Positions 35,292-48,031 are shown, counted from the stretch's first letter. The stretch: DNA of 64,000 nt from Rhizophlyctis rosea (GCA_027596075.1 JADGJC010000058.1:62001-126000); one strand, 5' to 3'. Notes: generated by a model not told the origin, from the sequence alone. A program made the numbers and translations.

Positions 35292-38200
35292 ACAACCTCC
35301 TTCCTTCCTCCTCCTACCATACCACCCATCATCTCGCGTCCATCCCGAGCAATGCAATCCCTTTTTTCCAAGTATACACTTTTATTAATTTCTTGTAGTG
35401 TAATCTGTACCATTAGCTAGTGTGATAGCGCATAGCCTGTGGCTAATACGTGTAAAAGTTGCGGGGAGGGGGGGTGTGTGTGAACGCTCTTATGTACTAG
35501 TTTGTGTAGCATAGAGCGGGACTCTTCGTCTCCTTTCCCTTTGGTTTATTTCTATTGAAATACAAAAACGGAACAACTCAAAATATTGAAACATAGAGAA
35601 AAAGTGAACATCTGATGCATTTGATTGATGGTGTGTTGGTGTTTGAATGTGGGTTGTTGTAGGGATGGTGGGTTTGGGTTCAGGGGATCGTATGTGATTG
35701 CCGCTGAGCGGTGATAATTTCTGGACTCGCTGACTTTTTTGGTCCATCGGATTCCTGGATTCGGCATTTCGGTTAACCTCAGGACCTCCACACCGTGAGT
35801 GCACCTATCCCATCTTGTGAGAACTTCAATATCAGAGTTTGTCCCCGCAGCTGCAGGCTGTGACAAACCTTCAAACTAATTGCTTTCAACGCTTTCCTTT
35901 CTTCTTTTTTTTTTTTTTTTGCGAGCCAAAAACTTTGCGGCTCTCGCTTCAAACCTTCCACGCCGGGACCTGCAAACTCTCACAGTTTATGTTGGTCATT
36001 CATCTCCAGGGCATGGATACCCCCTGTAAAAACCTCCACCACCTTCCACTTGACCCAAATGACAATCGACGTGAACCGCCTTGCGTTTGCGTGACTGACG
36101 GCAGGCGGATAGCGCAGTCACGAGTTCCCCCCCTTTTTTTGCACATACAGAAACCGACCGAAAAACCGAAAGTTAATTCTTATTTTGAAACGGGCATAAG
36201 GAGATGCATCGACACCAATTTCTCGATAAGCACATATTTATTAGTCCGGATTCAGCGTCCATCCACACATGGAAGGTCATAATTAAAAATTGGCACTGAT
36301 ATCGAATAGAGCATCGTTGGAAAAGACCAACACTTGGTCACGCTCGAATCCACATACTCCACCCGCTCTGGTCTAGTAACTGCGCCAACAATACCTCTAC
36401 CGACACACAACTTGAAAGAGTGCTGGGATAAGGGAGATCATACCTCAGCCTAATGCTATCCCATTCCCTTCCGTTCCGTCAACAGTCACCTTGTTTTTTT
36501 TCGCTGCTGCATCTTGCTATCTAAACTGTACTAAATTCTGTTTTCTCGGTAAAAAAAAGCAATTGACGCACTACCTGCGGGTTGCCCGAACTGAACATGT
36601 GAGGGGGCGCAACGAAAACAGCGGGATAGAAGATTGAAATTGGAAAAAGTTATGTTTGGGGAATTCGAAAAAGATGAGGACTGTGGAGATCTGTCTCATA
36701 GACCATGGCGGGGGGAACTAAATCTTCATCTTCCCGGATGCGAACTCAAGTTCCTACTTCGCGCAGCGGTATTGACTTGCCAAAGGTAATGCGTACGTCG
36801 CCTGGTGTGTCCGCTGTCCTTTTCCCGCAACACATAGCCCGCAGAAAAAAGGGCCAATCATTAAATCCGGAAGAAGTCACTGAACAGAGATTGAACGGCG
36901 TCCTTCTGATCTATTGACTCCTGACGTCGACCTCTTCATGTTACATGCAAAGTGCATGTCCCAAGCTCTCGGACAGAGCCGTCCACATCTCACCAGCGAA
37001 TGAAGACTTCACGCATTACCACATCAGCACTACTGATCCAATTTTTGCTCCGAATGCGCACCGAGCATCTATTCCATTACCAATGCCGCCCAAAAAGAAG
37101 GGACGGCACAGCGGGGCATGCGACAGAACACAAACAGTGCACATACAATTTGCTGCGACACAACGGTGCATTAACCAACAGCTATTCATTCCGGTCAACC
37201 GGTCATTGCTGTATGATGCGCCAGATAAATTGAGTGGGTTTGACTCGTAAACCCCGCCCACCTGTGTGGTACGAATGTCCCAAGGACCCTGGCGCACAGC
37301 GGCGCTGATTTGTTTACAAAGCTGTGTAACCTGACCGCCACGAACAGATGAACCCCGCCGTCCTCTCCCAGCCAGCGTCAGTGCATGGAATAAATTATAG
37401 ATTCCATTTCGGTGACCCTTCAACATTCCGCGCAAAGACGTTCAAAGAAGAAGGGAACTTTTCGCTGCCCCAAGGCGGAGTCATTCTGAAATTGTCCTAC
37501 ACCAATATACACATGCCATACATCTGATCGCTCAAAATTGATTCTGGGGCACAGTACAAGTTCCCGCCCAGCACTTCGATATACCTCCCGCCTTGCCATT
37601 GCTTTCTTTTTCTTCTCCCGTTAAGCACAAACACACATCTTTGATCGCGCAATACTGACTCGATCTTGAACCAAGATCAAAAACATATCCTCGCGGAGAT
37701 TGTTACGCGTTTTGGATGAGGATTGTATCTAGTGCATCGCACGGAGGGGAGACCAGTGTGTTTGTGTGTACTCTGTCTAGAAGGCGGAATTCGAGAATAA
37801 ATATTCTGCAATGCACAATCAATTGACCACTGCTCGAACCATGCACCGGGCACTACGATGTTACCATCCCCACCGGCTTCCCTATGCATGACGGGCACCA
37901 TGCTGATAGAACAATCAAAGCGCATTTCGATTTTTGCGCTTGCACATGAAAAAAGACTTCCAGTCAAAAAAAAAGAATCATTCAACCGTGAAGATCACTG
38001 ATGAAGCGGCATACAGACCCTTGGGAAGTCCGGAATGCTGTAATGAAAGGGAATACACACACTGAACACTTCACGTCCGACGGACACTGAAGCGAATTCT
38101 GTGTTTATGCTCACGTGATGAGGGAATGCCATTGTCGAAACACCCTTCCGGCAGATCAGGCCACCTGCGAAACACACCTTCGCTCGGACTCACCAAGCTC

Positions 38201-38821
38201 CGGGCAACTTCCATCAGCAGAGTAAAGGATTTACAAGACGTCATCCAATGCAAAAATTCATGATTCCGACCATCATTGTCTCAGTTGGGGTTCCGTGCTG
38301 ATAGTGCGAATAGCCCTCTCTCTTTTGCTCATCCTCGGCGCATGATGAGTGAGCATTACAGTCATCCACCCACATACTCGCAGGTTGCTTTTTGTATGTA
38401 CTTCGTTCATCGTCGCATTGCGCACACACAATGTTGGTTCCTGGCGGAGATGGGGACGGGAGTGGGGAAAGTTGAAGGACCTTTGTGCCTTTTGAAAAAG
38501 GTGGTCGATGCGCGACTTTTCTAAAGGAGCTAATCACAATGATGCTGAGCGAGAGGTAATGGAAACGAAAGAAGTCCAAAAAAAAACATTCAATTTTCTG
38601 AGAAAAGGAAGGAAGAGAACAAATGTGTGTCCTTTTTGAATACATGTTTGAGAAGGATCAGAAATGGAGACGGCCATACACTTCAATCCGGTTTACAACC
38701 TCATGGTCTGGGTCACGCACTATCTCTTGCGTCATAAATTTACAAATTTACAAACGGACGGAGGATGTACACTATATATATTCACACAATTTGCAAGCCA
38801 CTTCCGCCCCCCGCCTCTCCC
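35292..38821. other. Intergenic region without recognised gene
   Basis: About 3.5 kb downstream of the transporter. It starts with AT-rich 3' UTR-like sequence, then has only short ORFs with no motif or splice partner. A T run (35908-35921) and scattered A runs are seen. Nothing supports a gene. Confidence 0.45.
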
Positions 38822-39700
38822 CTACTGCTCGTCAAATACTGTCAGACGTCTTTGGCGGATAGTTGACTCTCGAATGATGTCCAACTCTCCTCCCAAACCC
38901 GCTGACTCCCCCGCAGTTGGCTCATTTCCTCCTCGTCCACCGGATGAACCTTGCCCGCCTTTCACCATGACTTGCACCCGCATCTGCTCCGTGGATAACA
39001 TACCCCCTTGCAGCCTCTCTTGTCCGCCCACTTCTTCTGCACCCACTTTCACTCCCCCAGGAATCTCCTCCATCACCACCCACTTCATCTTCTGGCCCAG
39101 CTGGCAACACTCTTCCGTGAACACCCACACCAACCAATCCCCCATCCTCCCGGGCGCCCGCTCGACCTTCTGGCCCCACGTCCCTCCTCCCGTCCAGCCC
39201 ACACACAGAAGAATGAAAAGGATGATGGTGATCACAACCATCACGGTCGCCGCCGCAATACCGAAGTACTTGGCTGTCTCGAGGTAGGATGCCGTAGTGA
39301 TTGTCGTGATTTGAGTGGTCACGGCGAGGCCCTGGCGGAAGTAACCGAAGAAGGTTGGAGGAGGAGACGTCAGGATCTCCGTCTATTGAGGGCGATGAGG
39401 GAGTCGAGTCTGTCAGTGTCTTTTCACCAAGTACAGCATGCAGCAACTTGGTGAAAGAACTGACTACCGGTGGCAAGGGCAAGCTGTAAAACAGCATATT
39501 GCCATTTGCTGCAAGCTTGGGCAGGAGAGGTTCGGTTTCCGAGAGTGCGACTCCGTTGATGTAATCTGCTACAGTGCCGTAAAAAGTGGTCCCCGGAGGG
39601 AAGGTGTGGGCGGTGTGCGCAGGTCGGGGACAGTGAGCTGTGCAGGGAGCGATGCCGTGACGATTGGGCCGGTTTTGGAAGAGAGTGTATAGGTGGACAT
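38822..39700 (-). CDS. Putative single-TM protein (frame break near the N-terminus)
   Basis: Exon 2 (38822-39382, 187 codons) reads TEILTSPPPTFFGYFRQGL, then one strong TM helix (IAAATVMVVITIILFILLC) and a Gly/Glu-rich cytoplasmic-looking tail. It joins in phase 0, through a 52-nt GT-AG intron (39383-39434), to a segment containing TTFYGTVADYINGVALSETE and LPPVVSSFTKLLHA. The plausible ATG at 39700 (MSTYTLSSKTGPIVTAS) is in a different frame, with the switch needed around 39600-39620 and no intron fitting. So this is either a frameshift or an exon I have not resolved. The family is not recognised; it may be a membrane-anchored surface or scaffold protein. Confidence 0.4.
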
Positions 39701-40821
39701 GCTGTAGGATGACGATTCTTCCATAGTTGATCAAGCGGGCCCACAACCAGATCAGGGAATGGGAACGATAGAGGGAGCCCGGAGAAAGGATTGGAAGGGT
39801 GCACCACGCAGGCCACCGCGCCCGCATACACATGCTTGCATCTATGATCTGCATTCCAAACCGTCAAACGGATCTGCAGCCAATCTCCCGAGTCCCAACC
39901 TCCGGCTTCATACGACAATCAAGCTATCAGCCTATCACAACCAGTCGTAGGATCCTTAAACGCGTCGTCACAGCCACACCGCGGCCCATTTTTAACTTTA
40001 GACCAGCCTGCAGCACCCGACCTCATTTACATATTATAAAATGGTGCAGGCGATCCCCGTGACTCGGAGATGAAGGTGCTGGACAGATCAAGCCACTAGG
40101 GCACCCTGAGAGGCCCCTGATTCCACATCCGGCTTCCTGCTGCTGGCTTTGAACTTCCATGTACAAAGCAGCGCCAGACTGACCTACTCTGAGGAGTGCC
40201 CATGTAATGACCCAAGCCAACCTGAGAGCCCTGAGCACCCTGATTTAAAATCCGGGAATTACGAATACGGAATACCCGCCTCACTGACGTGAGGGGTCCA
40301 GTCCGTCCAGCGGTCCATTCCGTAAACATTGAGAGGCATTGCCGTTGTATAACATGGTCGAGTTCTAGGTATTAGCAAAGTCACTTGCTCTCAGTGGTGA
40401 GCTTAGCGAACCACTGCTCCGGAGCTGCTGTGCGGCGGAGGAGCGACTCTAGAGACAGGGCTGGCAAAGCCAGTTCACCTATCTTGTATTTCAATATTTC
40501 TGTCTCTTCGGTGCAAATCAACCCCTCACAAAAAACCAACAATGAGTTGAAACAATTAAGCCAGGACCTAATATTTGAGGGGGTAGCTGCGGACTGTGAT
40601 CCACTATTGCAGCAAACATCATCACCTCTCCTGGCCACCCATTTTGGTTCCACTCTGCATCCTCGATTTCAATGCCAATGAATCGAAAGCAGACTTTGTC
40701 CTTCACAAATCTCATGCCAGAACCAAGGTCTTGAGATGTGATGCCAGCAAAATATCATATACAGGCGAAATTCGCATAATACAAGATGAGGTACCTATGT
40801 ACAATGTATGTAAAAACAGAC
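39701..40821. other. Intergenic region
   Basis: No supported gene. Inverted-looking copies of a GAGAGG/CCCTGA segment occur at 40100-40240 (two AGGxxCCCTGA-type phrases), but they are too weak to call an element. Confidence 0.4.
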
Positions 40822-41862
40822 TCACTCCCCCCCTCCCCCTCCAACCAACCTCTCACTACTCCCACCACCATCCCTCAGACCCCCCTCACCACCTTCCTCC
40901 TCATCAATCACCTCATCAATCACCTCGTCCCTCCCTCCACCATCAAGTTCAACCACCCCATCCCCCTCCTCCACCTCCTCCACAACCCTCTCCTTCGGCA
41001 CCATAACGACAGGCATAACCTCCAACGGCAACCCCCCCTCCCCACCATCATCAATCCTCACAACAGTCTCCTCAGCCAAAACCCCACCACTCCCAACACT
41101 CGCATCCCTCCCCTTCCTACCCCGACTCCCCACACACCCCGCCGCCCACCAGACCCTCCCCCCAACCCGACTTCCCAAACTCGCACTCCTCCTCCGTCCC
41201 CTACCAACCATCTCCACACCCTCCCCACTCTTCTCCCCAACCCTAATCTCCCCAACACCCTCCCCACTCTCCCCCTCACCCCTCCCCCGCCTCTCAACCT
41301 CCCTCCCCCACCACCGCGCAACACTAGCAGGAACCCACGGCCTACTCAAAGGCTTACTCAAAATAGGATTCCCATAACTATCCGGATGCTTCTCAACTAA
41401 ATGCTGCTCAGGACTAACGACAACCTCTTCCGTCATTTCCATCGAAACATCGCGCGTCGTTTCCCTTCCCGGCACCGAAACCGTAACATTAACCGGCGAC
41501 ACAGGCGACACGACCGCAGTTCCATCCCCCCCGCCTCCCTCCCACCCCCCACCCCCATCCCACTTCCTTCCAACAACACCATTTCCCATCCGCTCACTCA
41601 AACTCCTATCGGCCCAACCGGCTGCCTCACCACCACCCCCAAATCCACCGATCAACCCGCCGGGTGCTTCCCATCCGTTTGTCGGCGGTGTGGGCGATGC
41701 ATAACCGCCATGATGATAACCAGGAGGAGTGTCCATCCCATTGTCCCATCCTCCTCCTCCTCCTCCACGGTAAGTGCGCCTGCCGTTCGGACTACCGACT
41801 GGACTGCCGTTCGAACTCGGTGGGTTCGAGGAGGAGTAAAAGGAGCGCTTCCGTTTCATCAT
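40822..41862 (-). CDS. Glycine-rich low-complexity protein
   Basis: Single open frame of 346 aa from ATG at 41862 (MMKRKRSFYSSSN). The N-terminal third is Gly/Pro/Ser-rich (GGGGGGW, YHHGGYASPTPPTN). The middle has a plainer segment with WVPASVARWWGREVERRGRG. The C-terminal half is Glu/Gly/Val-rich with a duplicated DEVIDEVIDEEE. No domain is recognised and no signal peptide or TM is seen. Length with a good ATG supports a real gene, but the G-rich bias could also keep a frame open by chance, and the opposite strand is open too. Five CSL-like sites lie within 490 bp upstream, suggesting specific control. Confidence 0.5.
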   Translation of the reverse strand: MMKRKRSFYSSSNPPSSNGSPVGSPNGRRTYRGGGGGGWDNGMDTPPGYHHGGYASPTPPTNGWEAPGGLIGGFGGGGEAAGWADRSLSERMGNGVVGRKWDGGGGWEGGGGDGTAVVSPVSPVNVTVSVPGRETTRDVSMEMTEEVVVSPEQHLVEKHPDSYGNPILSKPLSRPWVPASVARWWGREVERRGRGEGESGEGVGEIRVGEKSGEGVEMVGRGRRRSASLGSRVGGRVWWAAGCVGSRGRKGRDASVGSGGVLAEETVVRIDDGGEGGLPLEVMPVVMVPKERVVEEVEEGDGVVELDGGGRDEVIDEVIDEEEGGEGGLRDGGGSSERLVGGGGGE

Positions 41863-41943
41863 CTTTGCTAAACGGTGCTTCTATTATAAGTCGGGGATGC
41901 GGTATATATTCGGAGACTGTGGTATGTGGTTGTGGTCTGGGAG

Positions 41944-42348
41944 CGTGGGAAATGGGTGAGATGAGCAGGGTGTTGCAGTGTTTTCCCACGGTATCTGACA
42001 CGGGTGAATGGAGTATGACCCGTGAGAAAAGAGGGTGCTGAGGATAGGGGTATGGGTATGCGATCCACGTTCTGTGTGAGTGGACGGTTTGAAGGGTGGA
42101 TTGCGAAGGATATTGCTTTCCCACGGTCTGATGCGGTGAACTTTCCCACGGTCTCGCCGTGAAACCAGACGCAGTGCAAGCAGTGCCAAGCACACACGGC
42201 TGCTTCTTCTGCGTGCACCACCTGCGACTCCCACCGAACAGCTGCTACTACTACTACAACTACTACTACTGCCCTCCGCCAGTCACTAGCATGCAGTATG
42301 CCAGTTTCTAAGGGAGTGACGTTGGTTTGCAGATTGCCCTTTCCCACA
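41944..42348. promoter_or_regulatory. Cluster of five CSL-like sites
   Basis: Upstream of the glycine-rich gene: CGTGGGAAA at 41944-41952 (+ orientation), and in the other orientation TTTTCCCACGGT at 41981-41992, TTTCCCACGG at 42117-42126 and 42142-42151, and TTTCCCACA at 42340-42348. The core GTGGGAAA is the known recognition core of CSL transcription factors, which exist in several fungi. A protein in this genome binding these sites is inferred, not shown. Confidence 0.5.
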
Positions 42349-45300
42349 AGCTAAGCAACTTTGCCCCCTATGTGAGACACCGTGTATGTATGCACAGAAG
42401 CGCAAGGAAAGCGCGCACTCAATTCTCCAGCCAACGCGGCCAACGAACCAAAATTTGCGGTGGGCGGGATACCAGCCACATCGTGGGGGCATGGGTTATG
42501 GATAATGGATGGCACGGTCACTTCGTCATTGACCTTCCGTGCGAACATGTGCACGCTCTCAGGGTCTTATAAAAATGCCTAATACCTCCACGCACTATCG
42601 AACATGTCGTGAGTGCACTTATCCTACAGGAAAATATGCAGGACTTCTAGGCCCATAGACACGAAGGATTAATGAAATACCTATGCAGAAATGGGCTGCT
42701 CTCTGAATGATCGACCGTCTGAGAGCGCGCGGTGAGTTCAGCTCCCTGCTCTTTGCGCCAATTGATTGTCAGTTCCACATCACGCATCATCCGTGAACGA
42801 ATTGAGCATACCATCTTTGCCAACAAAATTCGTCAGAAGTCTCTTCGCTGGCGGCAAACGAGGATGGGGGGGAAAGGATCTCAATCATTTGTCATGTGCT
42901 CCATCCGGAACAAAACAACGATGTACATTTACCGCGTAGTACTGAATCTAAATACTACACATCTGCGAGATCGAAACAAAGCAACCACATCACTCAATTG
43001 TAAGAATCAAAAAGGTTGAGTCTGGAGTGCATCGATATATAATACATCCAGAGCACCCTGTCGTACGTCGTTCAGATGCCGCTGATTTTTTGCGCTCACC
43101 CCGATTTCAGCGGAGGGTCTATTGGCAAGAATATTTAAGGGAGATTTCTGCTGGAAATGGTATCCATTCTGGTACATACATTTGTTGGATGCACCCCTTA
43201 ACGTGGACTCATATGAGTGTAAGGTTTGCACATTCTTCCACAACCTCGTTATCCTTTTTGATTTCCACGGCAATAAAAAACATGTCTGAGTAAAGCAGGA
43301 CTGAATAGATGCCTGCAAATGGGGATGGCATCTATCTCGACATGACTTCTCTAGACATTCATTTTCCATTGAGTGTTCGCAGGATTCTGTGATTGGTCAT
43401 TACCTAATTGTGCTTGTTGAATTGCCTCAATCCATGCAACTGAAACAAATGTCTCCAACCTCTCCAAGTTGCCTTTGAAGGTGGACAGGCAGATGCTCCA
43501 TCTTCGCTCGCACAATGGTGGTTTGGCCCAAATACAGTAGCCTCTAAACTTTTTTGATATGGTTCAGCAGGGCACCATTTGGAAGATTGAAAGTTGCCCG
43601 TCCTAGTTTGTTGTATTGGTACTCGACATCCATAAGCCCGATATCGTGCAACAAGTGCAAGACTTCAGCAGTTTCGATCCCTGACGCATTATTCGCTCCA
43701 AAACGGACTCTCCAACATAGTCAATTCCTTTTTCCTGCTCTCAGAAGTGTGCCATCATCCTCTCCGCCCCAAATCTGCTTGTTGGCGTAACAAGGCATCT
43801 AGATTCCATCCGCTTTGCCGACAGCTGTATGTTCCATTGCCGTTCTGACTCTTATGTAGCAATTTGGAAACAATGTGACCTTGTGCACTACCCCCTTTCC
43901 AGGCTGGTGATATCGTGCACAATCAGGCGTGTTGTCGCCCCGGGGATCTGCTACATCCTGATAAACATAACAAGCGTCCAATTCCGATGTTCAATCCCGC
44001 CAAATGCAAGCTGATCCTCCTGCCAATTGCGTCAAAGACACATGTATTGCATTGTGGGATCGATAATATGGTGGTTTTTGGCGGGTGTGGAAGTGAGATC
44101 GCTTCAGAAGACTCCACTTTGTATAGCTGAAGTTGCGTTACTGCCTGTGATGCAAAAACGATCTCATTTTTTCCCCTCGCGATGACGGTATGTACCCTTG
44201 CGGTGGTCAAGAGACCCGCAAAAAAGGAGTGATTACTTGCGCACGGAACGTGTCTCGCTATGCTTCTGACGAGTAGAGAGACGCGGGAGAGGAGCAACAT
44301 GTTTTCTTGCTGCATCATAGAACATTGTTCACAACACCGCCAAAGAGTCCCATCTGCAAAAATTTCAATCATTTCGACCAATAAAAGATTGCGACGTCGT
44401 TGCCGGGAGTGTTTACCTGTTTCAGATCTGTCCGAAATTGCAATCCCTTCTTCAAGATATGCACTGCGCCAAAGGACATTTCCTCCCCCCGAAGATATTT
44501 ATTTCTCTTCAGCGCTTTCGATTTGACGACAGACTCAATCCGTACTTGATTGAGTACGGGTCAGTCCATCCAACTTGGGGAAGCAGCATTATTTTTGGGT
44601 CACCAAGGCTTTCAGCTCTGCACAAGTTTGAGCCAACTTCAGGTCGCAACATCGGAGGGGATGCATTTGTTCTTCTTATGATCCGCATGACCCCCCCTAC
44701 AGGATGTTGATCGTCTCCGAACTTCTCCAAACCCGGATGTCCGGATCGCGCCCCCTCCATACAAAACCTCTGCAATCGTGACCATCGCAAACCATATAGA
44801 CGCGAACTCTATGATCAAGGAGATGGACGCGATGGTCTTTAGATTTACGGTATTTACTTCCTCCGCCTTCTGCAGGTGGGTGTCAAGATGACTTGAACTA
44901 CTCTCTCAACTGATACATCGAGGTTGTCCATATCTAGCTTTTTTGACAGGCCTCCACAAGTCTCGGCCCATGAGTGAAACCCGCGCGACAACGAAACTCC
45001 AACAGGGGGTGTCATGCGGATCCTCCACCTTCCTCGCATATAACCAGGGCGAACCCTGCAAGAAGTGATGGAGGCGAACTTGGTGACGTATGTAAGTATG
45101 CGTGCCAGAAATGGGCCTGATTGGTTGATCTTGCCATCAAAACGCGGATTCCTCAAACATATGAAATGCGGGCAACAGTCGGAGAGGGTTGTCATTATGG
45201 GAGGGCATCTATTGTTGTTCATGTGGATCCGCCACCATTCCTATCTACGAAGGCAGGGCGATTCCTTATCGGATGCCACGAGGCGAGCCAAAAGTTGTGT

Positions 45301-45656
45301 GTGAGCCCGCGAACAGGTGGTAATTGGTGAATCTCCGCCTCCAAAGTATAAACAAATCTGTAGTTTCTTGGCAGAGGAAGGGCCGTTGCCAACCATATAA
45401 TATCTTCAAATTTCAGACGCAACTGTTCCTTGCCCACTTAGAAGCTTGATACTTGAAAGCTGCAACCGGCTTGATTAACGAACTACACGGAAGAAGTCTT
45501 TTTCTTAACAGGCTATTTTGCTAACAGGCTAACGGGACCGTGTTTGCCAATTCGACCAGCGAGCAAAGCAGGAAGCATCGTTGCTGACGTTCATTGCTGA
45601 AGCAAGGAGGAGGCGACTGTCAGACATTATCAGTGCCGGTTGGCTCAACATCAACC
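42349..45656. other. Gene-poor stretch with decayed coding-like fragments
   Basis: No intact gene. On the minus strand at 43351-43730 two adjacent pieces read like protein in different frames: one containing ETAEVLHLLHDIGLMDVEYQ, and one ending IEAIQQAQLGNDQSQNP before a stop. I do not recognise them; they may be a dead gene or retroelement. A short segment around GATCCGCATGAC recurs inverted at 44682 and about 45015, and a weaker match lies near 46725. Confidence 0.35.
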
Positions 45657-46103
45657 ATGAAGCACATTTCTACCGCATGCACAAGCCTGGGACGAGAGTG
45701 GTGGTTCAGCACTTCCGTGTGCATTGAAGCGACTGATTCCGGTGGAGGCTCTTCAACCTTCCCGGGCCTTCATTGGTGATGGGGAATGTCATGATGTTCC
45801 CTCTAGCCACTTTTCGGGATTTTGGTACAAGGTGGTGAACGGGAGCGTGCTGTTTTTTGACGATGGGTTTGGGTGTGTGGGAGTCGGGCGCGAGAAGTGT
45901 TCAGTCAGGTATGTATGTGTGTGTGTGTCTGTGTGTGTATGTCTATTTTCCATGTATGGCGTGCTGTCAGTTCTAACTCATGTACCGGAATTTTTGGTTG
46001 CAGCAAAGAGGCTTGCTTGCCAGACCCAGGGAACTCCCAATGGGTGAAGTGCCCGGACGCTTTGGGTGCAATAGCAAAAAAGCTCTCAAACATGCCATGT
46101 TGA
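45657..46103 (+). pseudogene. Secreted cysteine-rich family, copy 1 (broken)
   Basis: The 5' end starts MKHISTACTSL, matching copy 2 (MKHLTIACAIL), but the rest of the signal peptide and about 50 residues are missing, so REWWFSTSVCIEA follows directly. That frame ends at a TGA near 45778. The conserved core continues in another frame: FIGDGECHDVP, then YKVVNGSVLFFDD and REKCSV. Exon 1 ends at 45908. A GT-AG intron (45909-46003) precedes exon 2, which reads ACLPDPGNSQWVKC to the stop at 46103. No TATA box is found 68 bp upstream, unlike the intact copies. An internal deletion plus frameshift makes it a pseudogene. Confidence 0.7.
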
Positions 46104-46910
46104 GCCATGTACTCTAGCCCACAGCTGCAAAATTTTAATAACTGAATTCGAGGAAACATGTACACCATTCGTAAGAGCCTCCACCGAAGCTATTCTCATA
46201 ATAGATCAGCTCAACTCCAGCAAAATCAATCATGAAAGTCTAGTTTTTGATATCATTGATTGAAATGATAGTCTTCCACTCCTTCAATGATGCCGCGACA
46301 GCTAACTATCATCATTGGCGCACCGCGCACTGCGTGATAACGCGTCCACGACCCGCAACAAACTTCATAGTTCCATAATCCCACTCCCAGCATCCCTTCC
46401 TTGTTTACGCAAATTCCGGCCGACTGCCCACCTACGAGACGTATGCAAAGTCGCCATACATCACGTTTTCCAAGTGTCTTGAAACATTCAAAGCAACCCT
46501 TCCCCACCCCTCAACAATACAAAACCATCTCCCGGCGCGAAAAACCTGTGAAGGCACTGAATACAGACAATCACAATGTATTCGTCTATCTGTTCGATCA
46601 TGAAGATTACCTCTATGGCGCATTTAAACAGTTTCGTTTGGACAAGATGGCGGCGCAATGTGGACATTTGATGTTGGTGGAATCGGAGACGATCGACATC
46701 CCACGGGGTCCACGGGGGGATGTCATGCAGATCCATCACCTCCCTCTCACTCACGCGGGGTAGCTCCTGTTGGATGTAAGAAAGGCGAAGTAGCTGAGCT
46801 AATAGATGTGCGTCTGCTCGGAATGTGATTGGTTTGATCATTGTCTCCGAAAGCAAAGGCAAGCCTCAAATGTCCTCGCACCGCAAGGGGCGCTTGTCGT
46901 CAAAAAAACA
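46104..46910. other. Intergenic region inside the secreted-protein array
   Basis: About 800 bp between copies 1 and 2. A minus-strand ORF at 46488-46862 (124 aa, EVMDLHDIPPWTPWDVDRL) looks coding-like but has no partner or known domain; a weak relative lies on the minus strand near 45030. Treated as unassigned. Confidence 0.35.
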
Positions 46911-46917
46911 TATAAAT
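46911..46917 (+). promoter_or_regulatory. TATA box of secreted-family copy 2
   Basis: TATAAAT starts exactly 68 bp before the ATG at 46979, the same distance as in copy 4. Confidence 0.6.
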
Positions 46918-46978
46918 TGAGGAAAGGCTTGTAGTGGTCCGATTGACTCTGGTGGTGTCAGCAATTCACACCTTCACT

Positions 46979-47759
46979 ATGAAGCACCTTACCATCGCTT
47001 GTGCAATCCTGACTGGCCTGCTTGCATCAGTCACCACGGTCACTACAAGCGCCTTCACTGCACCAACATGGATTACCGAAGTCACTTACGCCAACGACAG
47101 CACCTGCTCCACCCCTAACCCACTCTTCGCCCAGGGCACCTTCTCAAATGAACCCTGTCCACAAGACCTTCCAACAACCTGCCAGCTCAACCAAGAGCGC
47201 GGTTTGAACTGGTATACCAAAGCCACCTGCGTCACATCAATTGTAGCTTTCGCCGGGCTTCCACCGGTGCTATGGACCTTCCACCAGGGTTACAACGATG
47301 CCGGTTGCAAAGATCGGGGCGGAGACGACTTTCAGGCTTTTGTTGGTGATGGGAAGTGTCATAACGTTCCGTTCACTGGGGGTTTTGGGTCTTCGTATAT
47401 CGTTACGAATGGGACTGTGTGGTATTTTGGTGATGCGGCTGATTGTGAAGGGATCAAAGCCGAAGTTTGCCCGTTTAGGCGAGTCTGTAATTCTGACTGC
47501 TGCGTTTTGCGCTCTTGATGCATTGAGTTCGCGTTACCTACCTAATTTCCTGCTGTTAATTGCCTTACCCAGCGATGTATGCTTTCCGGACCCAGGAAAT
47601 TCTCGATGGATTAAATGCTTTGGTGCAACCGGCAGGGAATGGAAGGAACTCTGCAAGCACAGTCGCAATATTGGAACAGAGCGAGTAGGGGTGGGGACGC
47701 CCGGGGGTTCAATCAGTGGTATTCTTTGTTGTCCCTTTGCCGTTGATGTCCCTCATTGA
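46979..47759 (+). CDS. Secreted cysteine-rich family, copy 2 (intact)
   Basis: Exon 1 46979-47478 and exon 2 47573-47759, 228 aa in frame. The signal peptide covers about residues 1-25 (MKHLTIACAILTGLLASVTT). The mature part begins WITEVTYANDSTCS and carries regularly spaced cysteines. The family core is AFVGDGKCHNVPF, then YIVTNGTVWYFGDAADCEG. The second exon encodes VCFPDPGNSRWIKCFGATGR. The intron has a GC donor (AG|GCGAGT) with a normal CAG acceptor; the phase-2 position matches copy 1, whose donor is GT. N-glycosylation sequons are present (NDST, NGT). No enzyme motif is recognised. Likely extracellular; role unknown. It is the best-preserved member of a five-copy array on this strand. 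Confidence 0.75.
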
Positions 47760-48031
47760 GGATCCGACATTGTTACTTAACTGGTTGCCTATATTCGTTT
47801 CATGCATACCGAAAGCGAGGTGTTTTTTTGTGAACATGCTATTGTAAAATTTTGGTGGTCGTTGAGTTGTGTCAAAAATCGCGCAGTGTGCAACTACTTA
47901 TAACTAGATGTGCGACCATGTTTTGATATACATTATTCCTTTTCCAGACAATAGCGAGAATCAATGGTAGAGTAAGTAGGTACAATCTGCGGATGGTCGA
48001 AAACGCATTTGCTCAAAGTCGGATGTTCCCA

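Noticed and set aside
40786..41871. Plus-strand Pro/His-rich ORFs
   Set aside because: Antisense of the glycine-rich gene; the minus strand has the good ATG and promoter sites.
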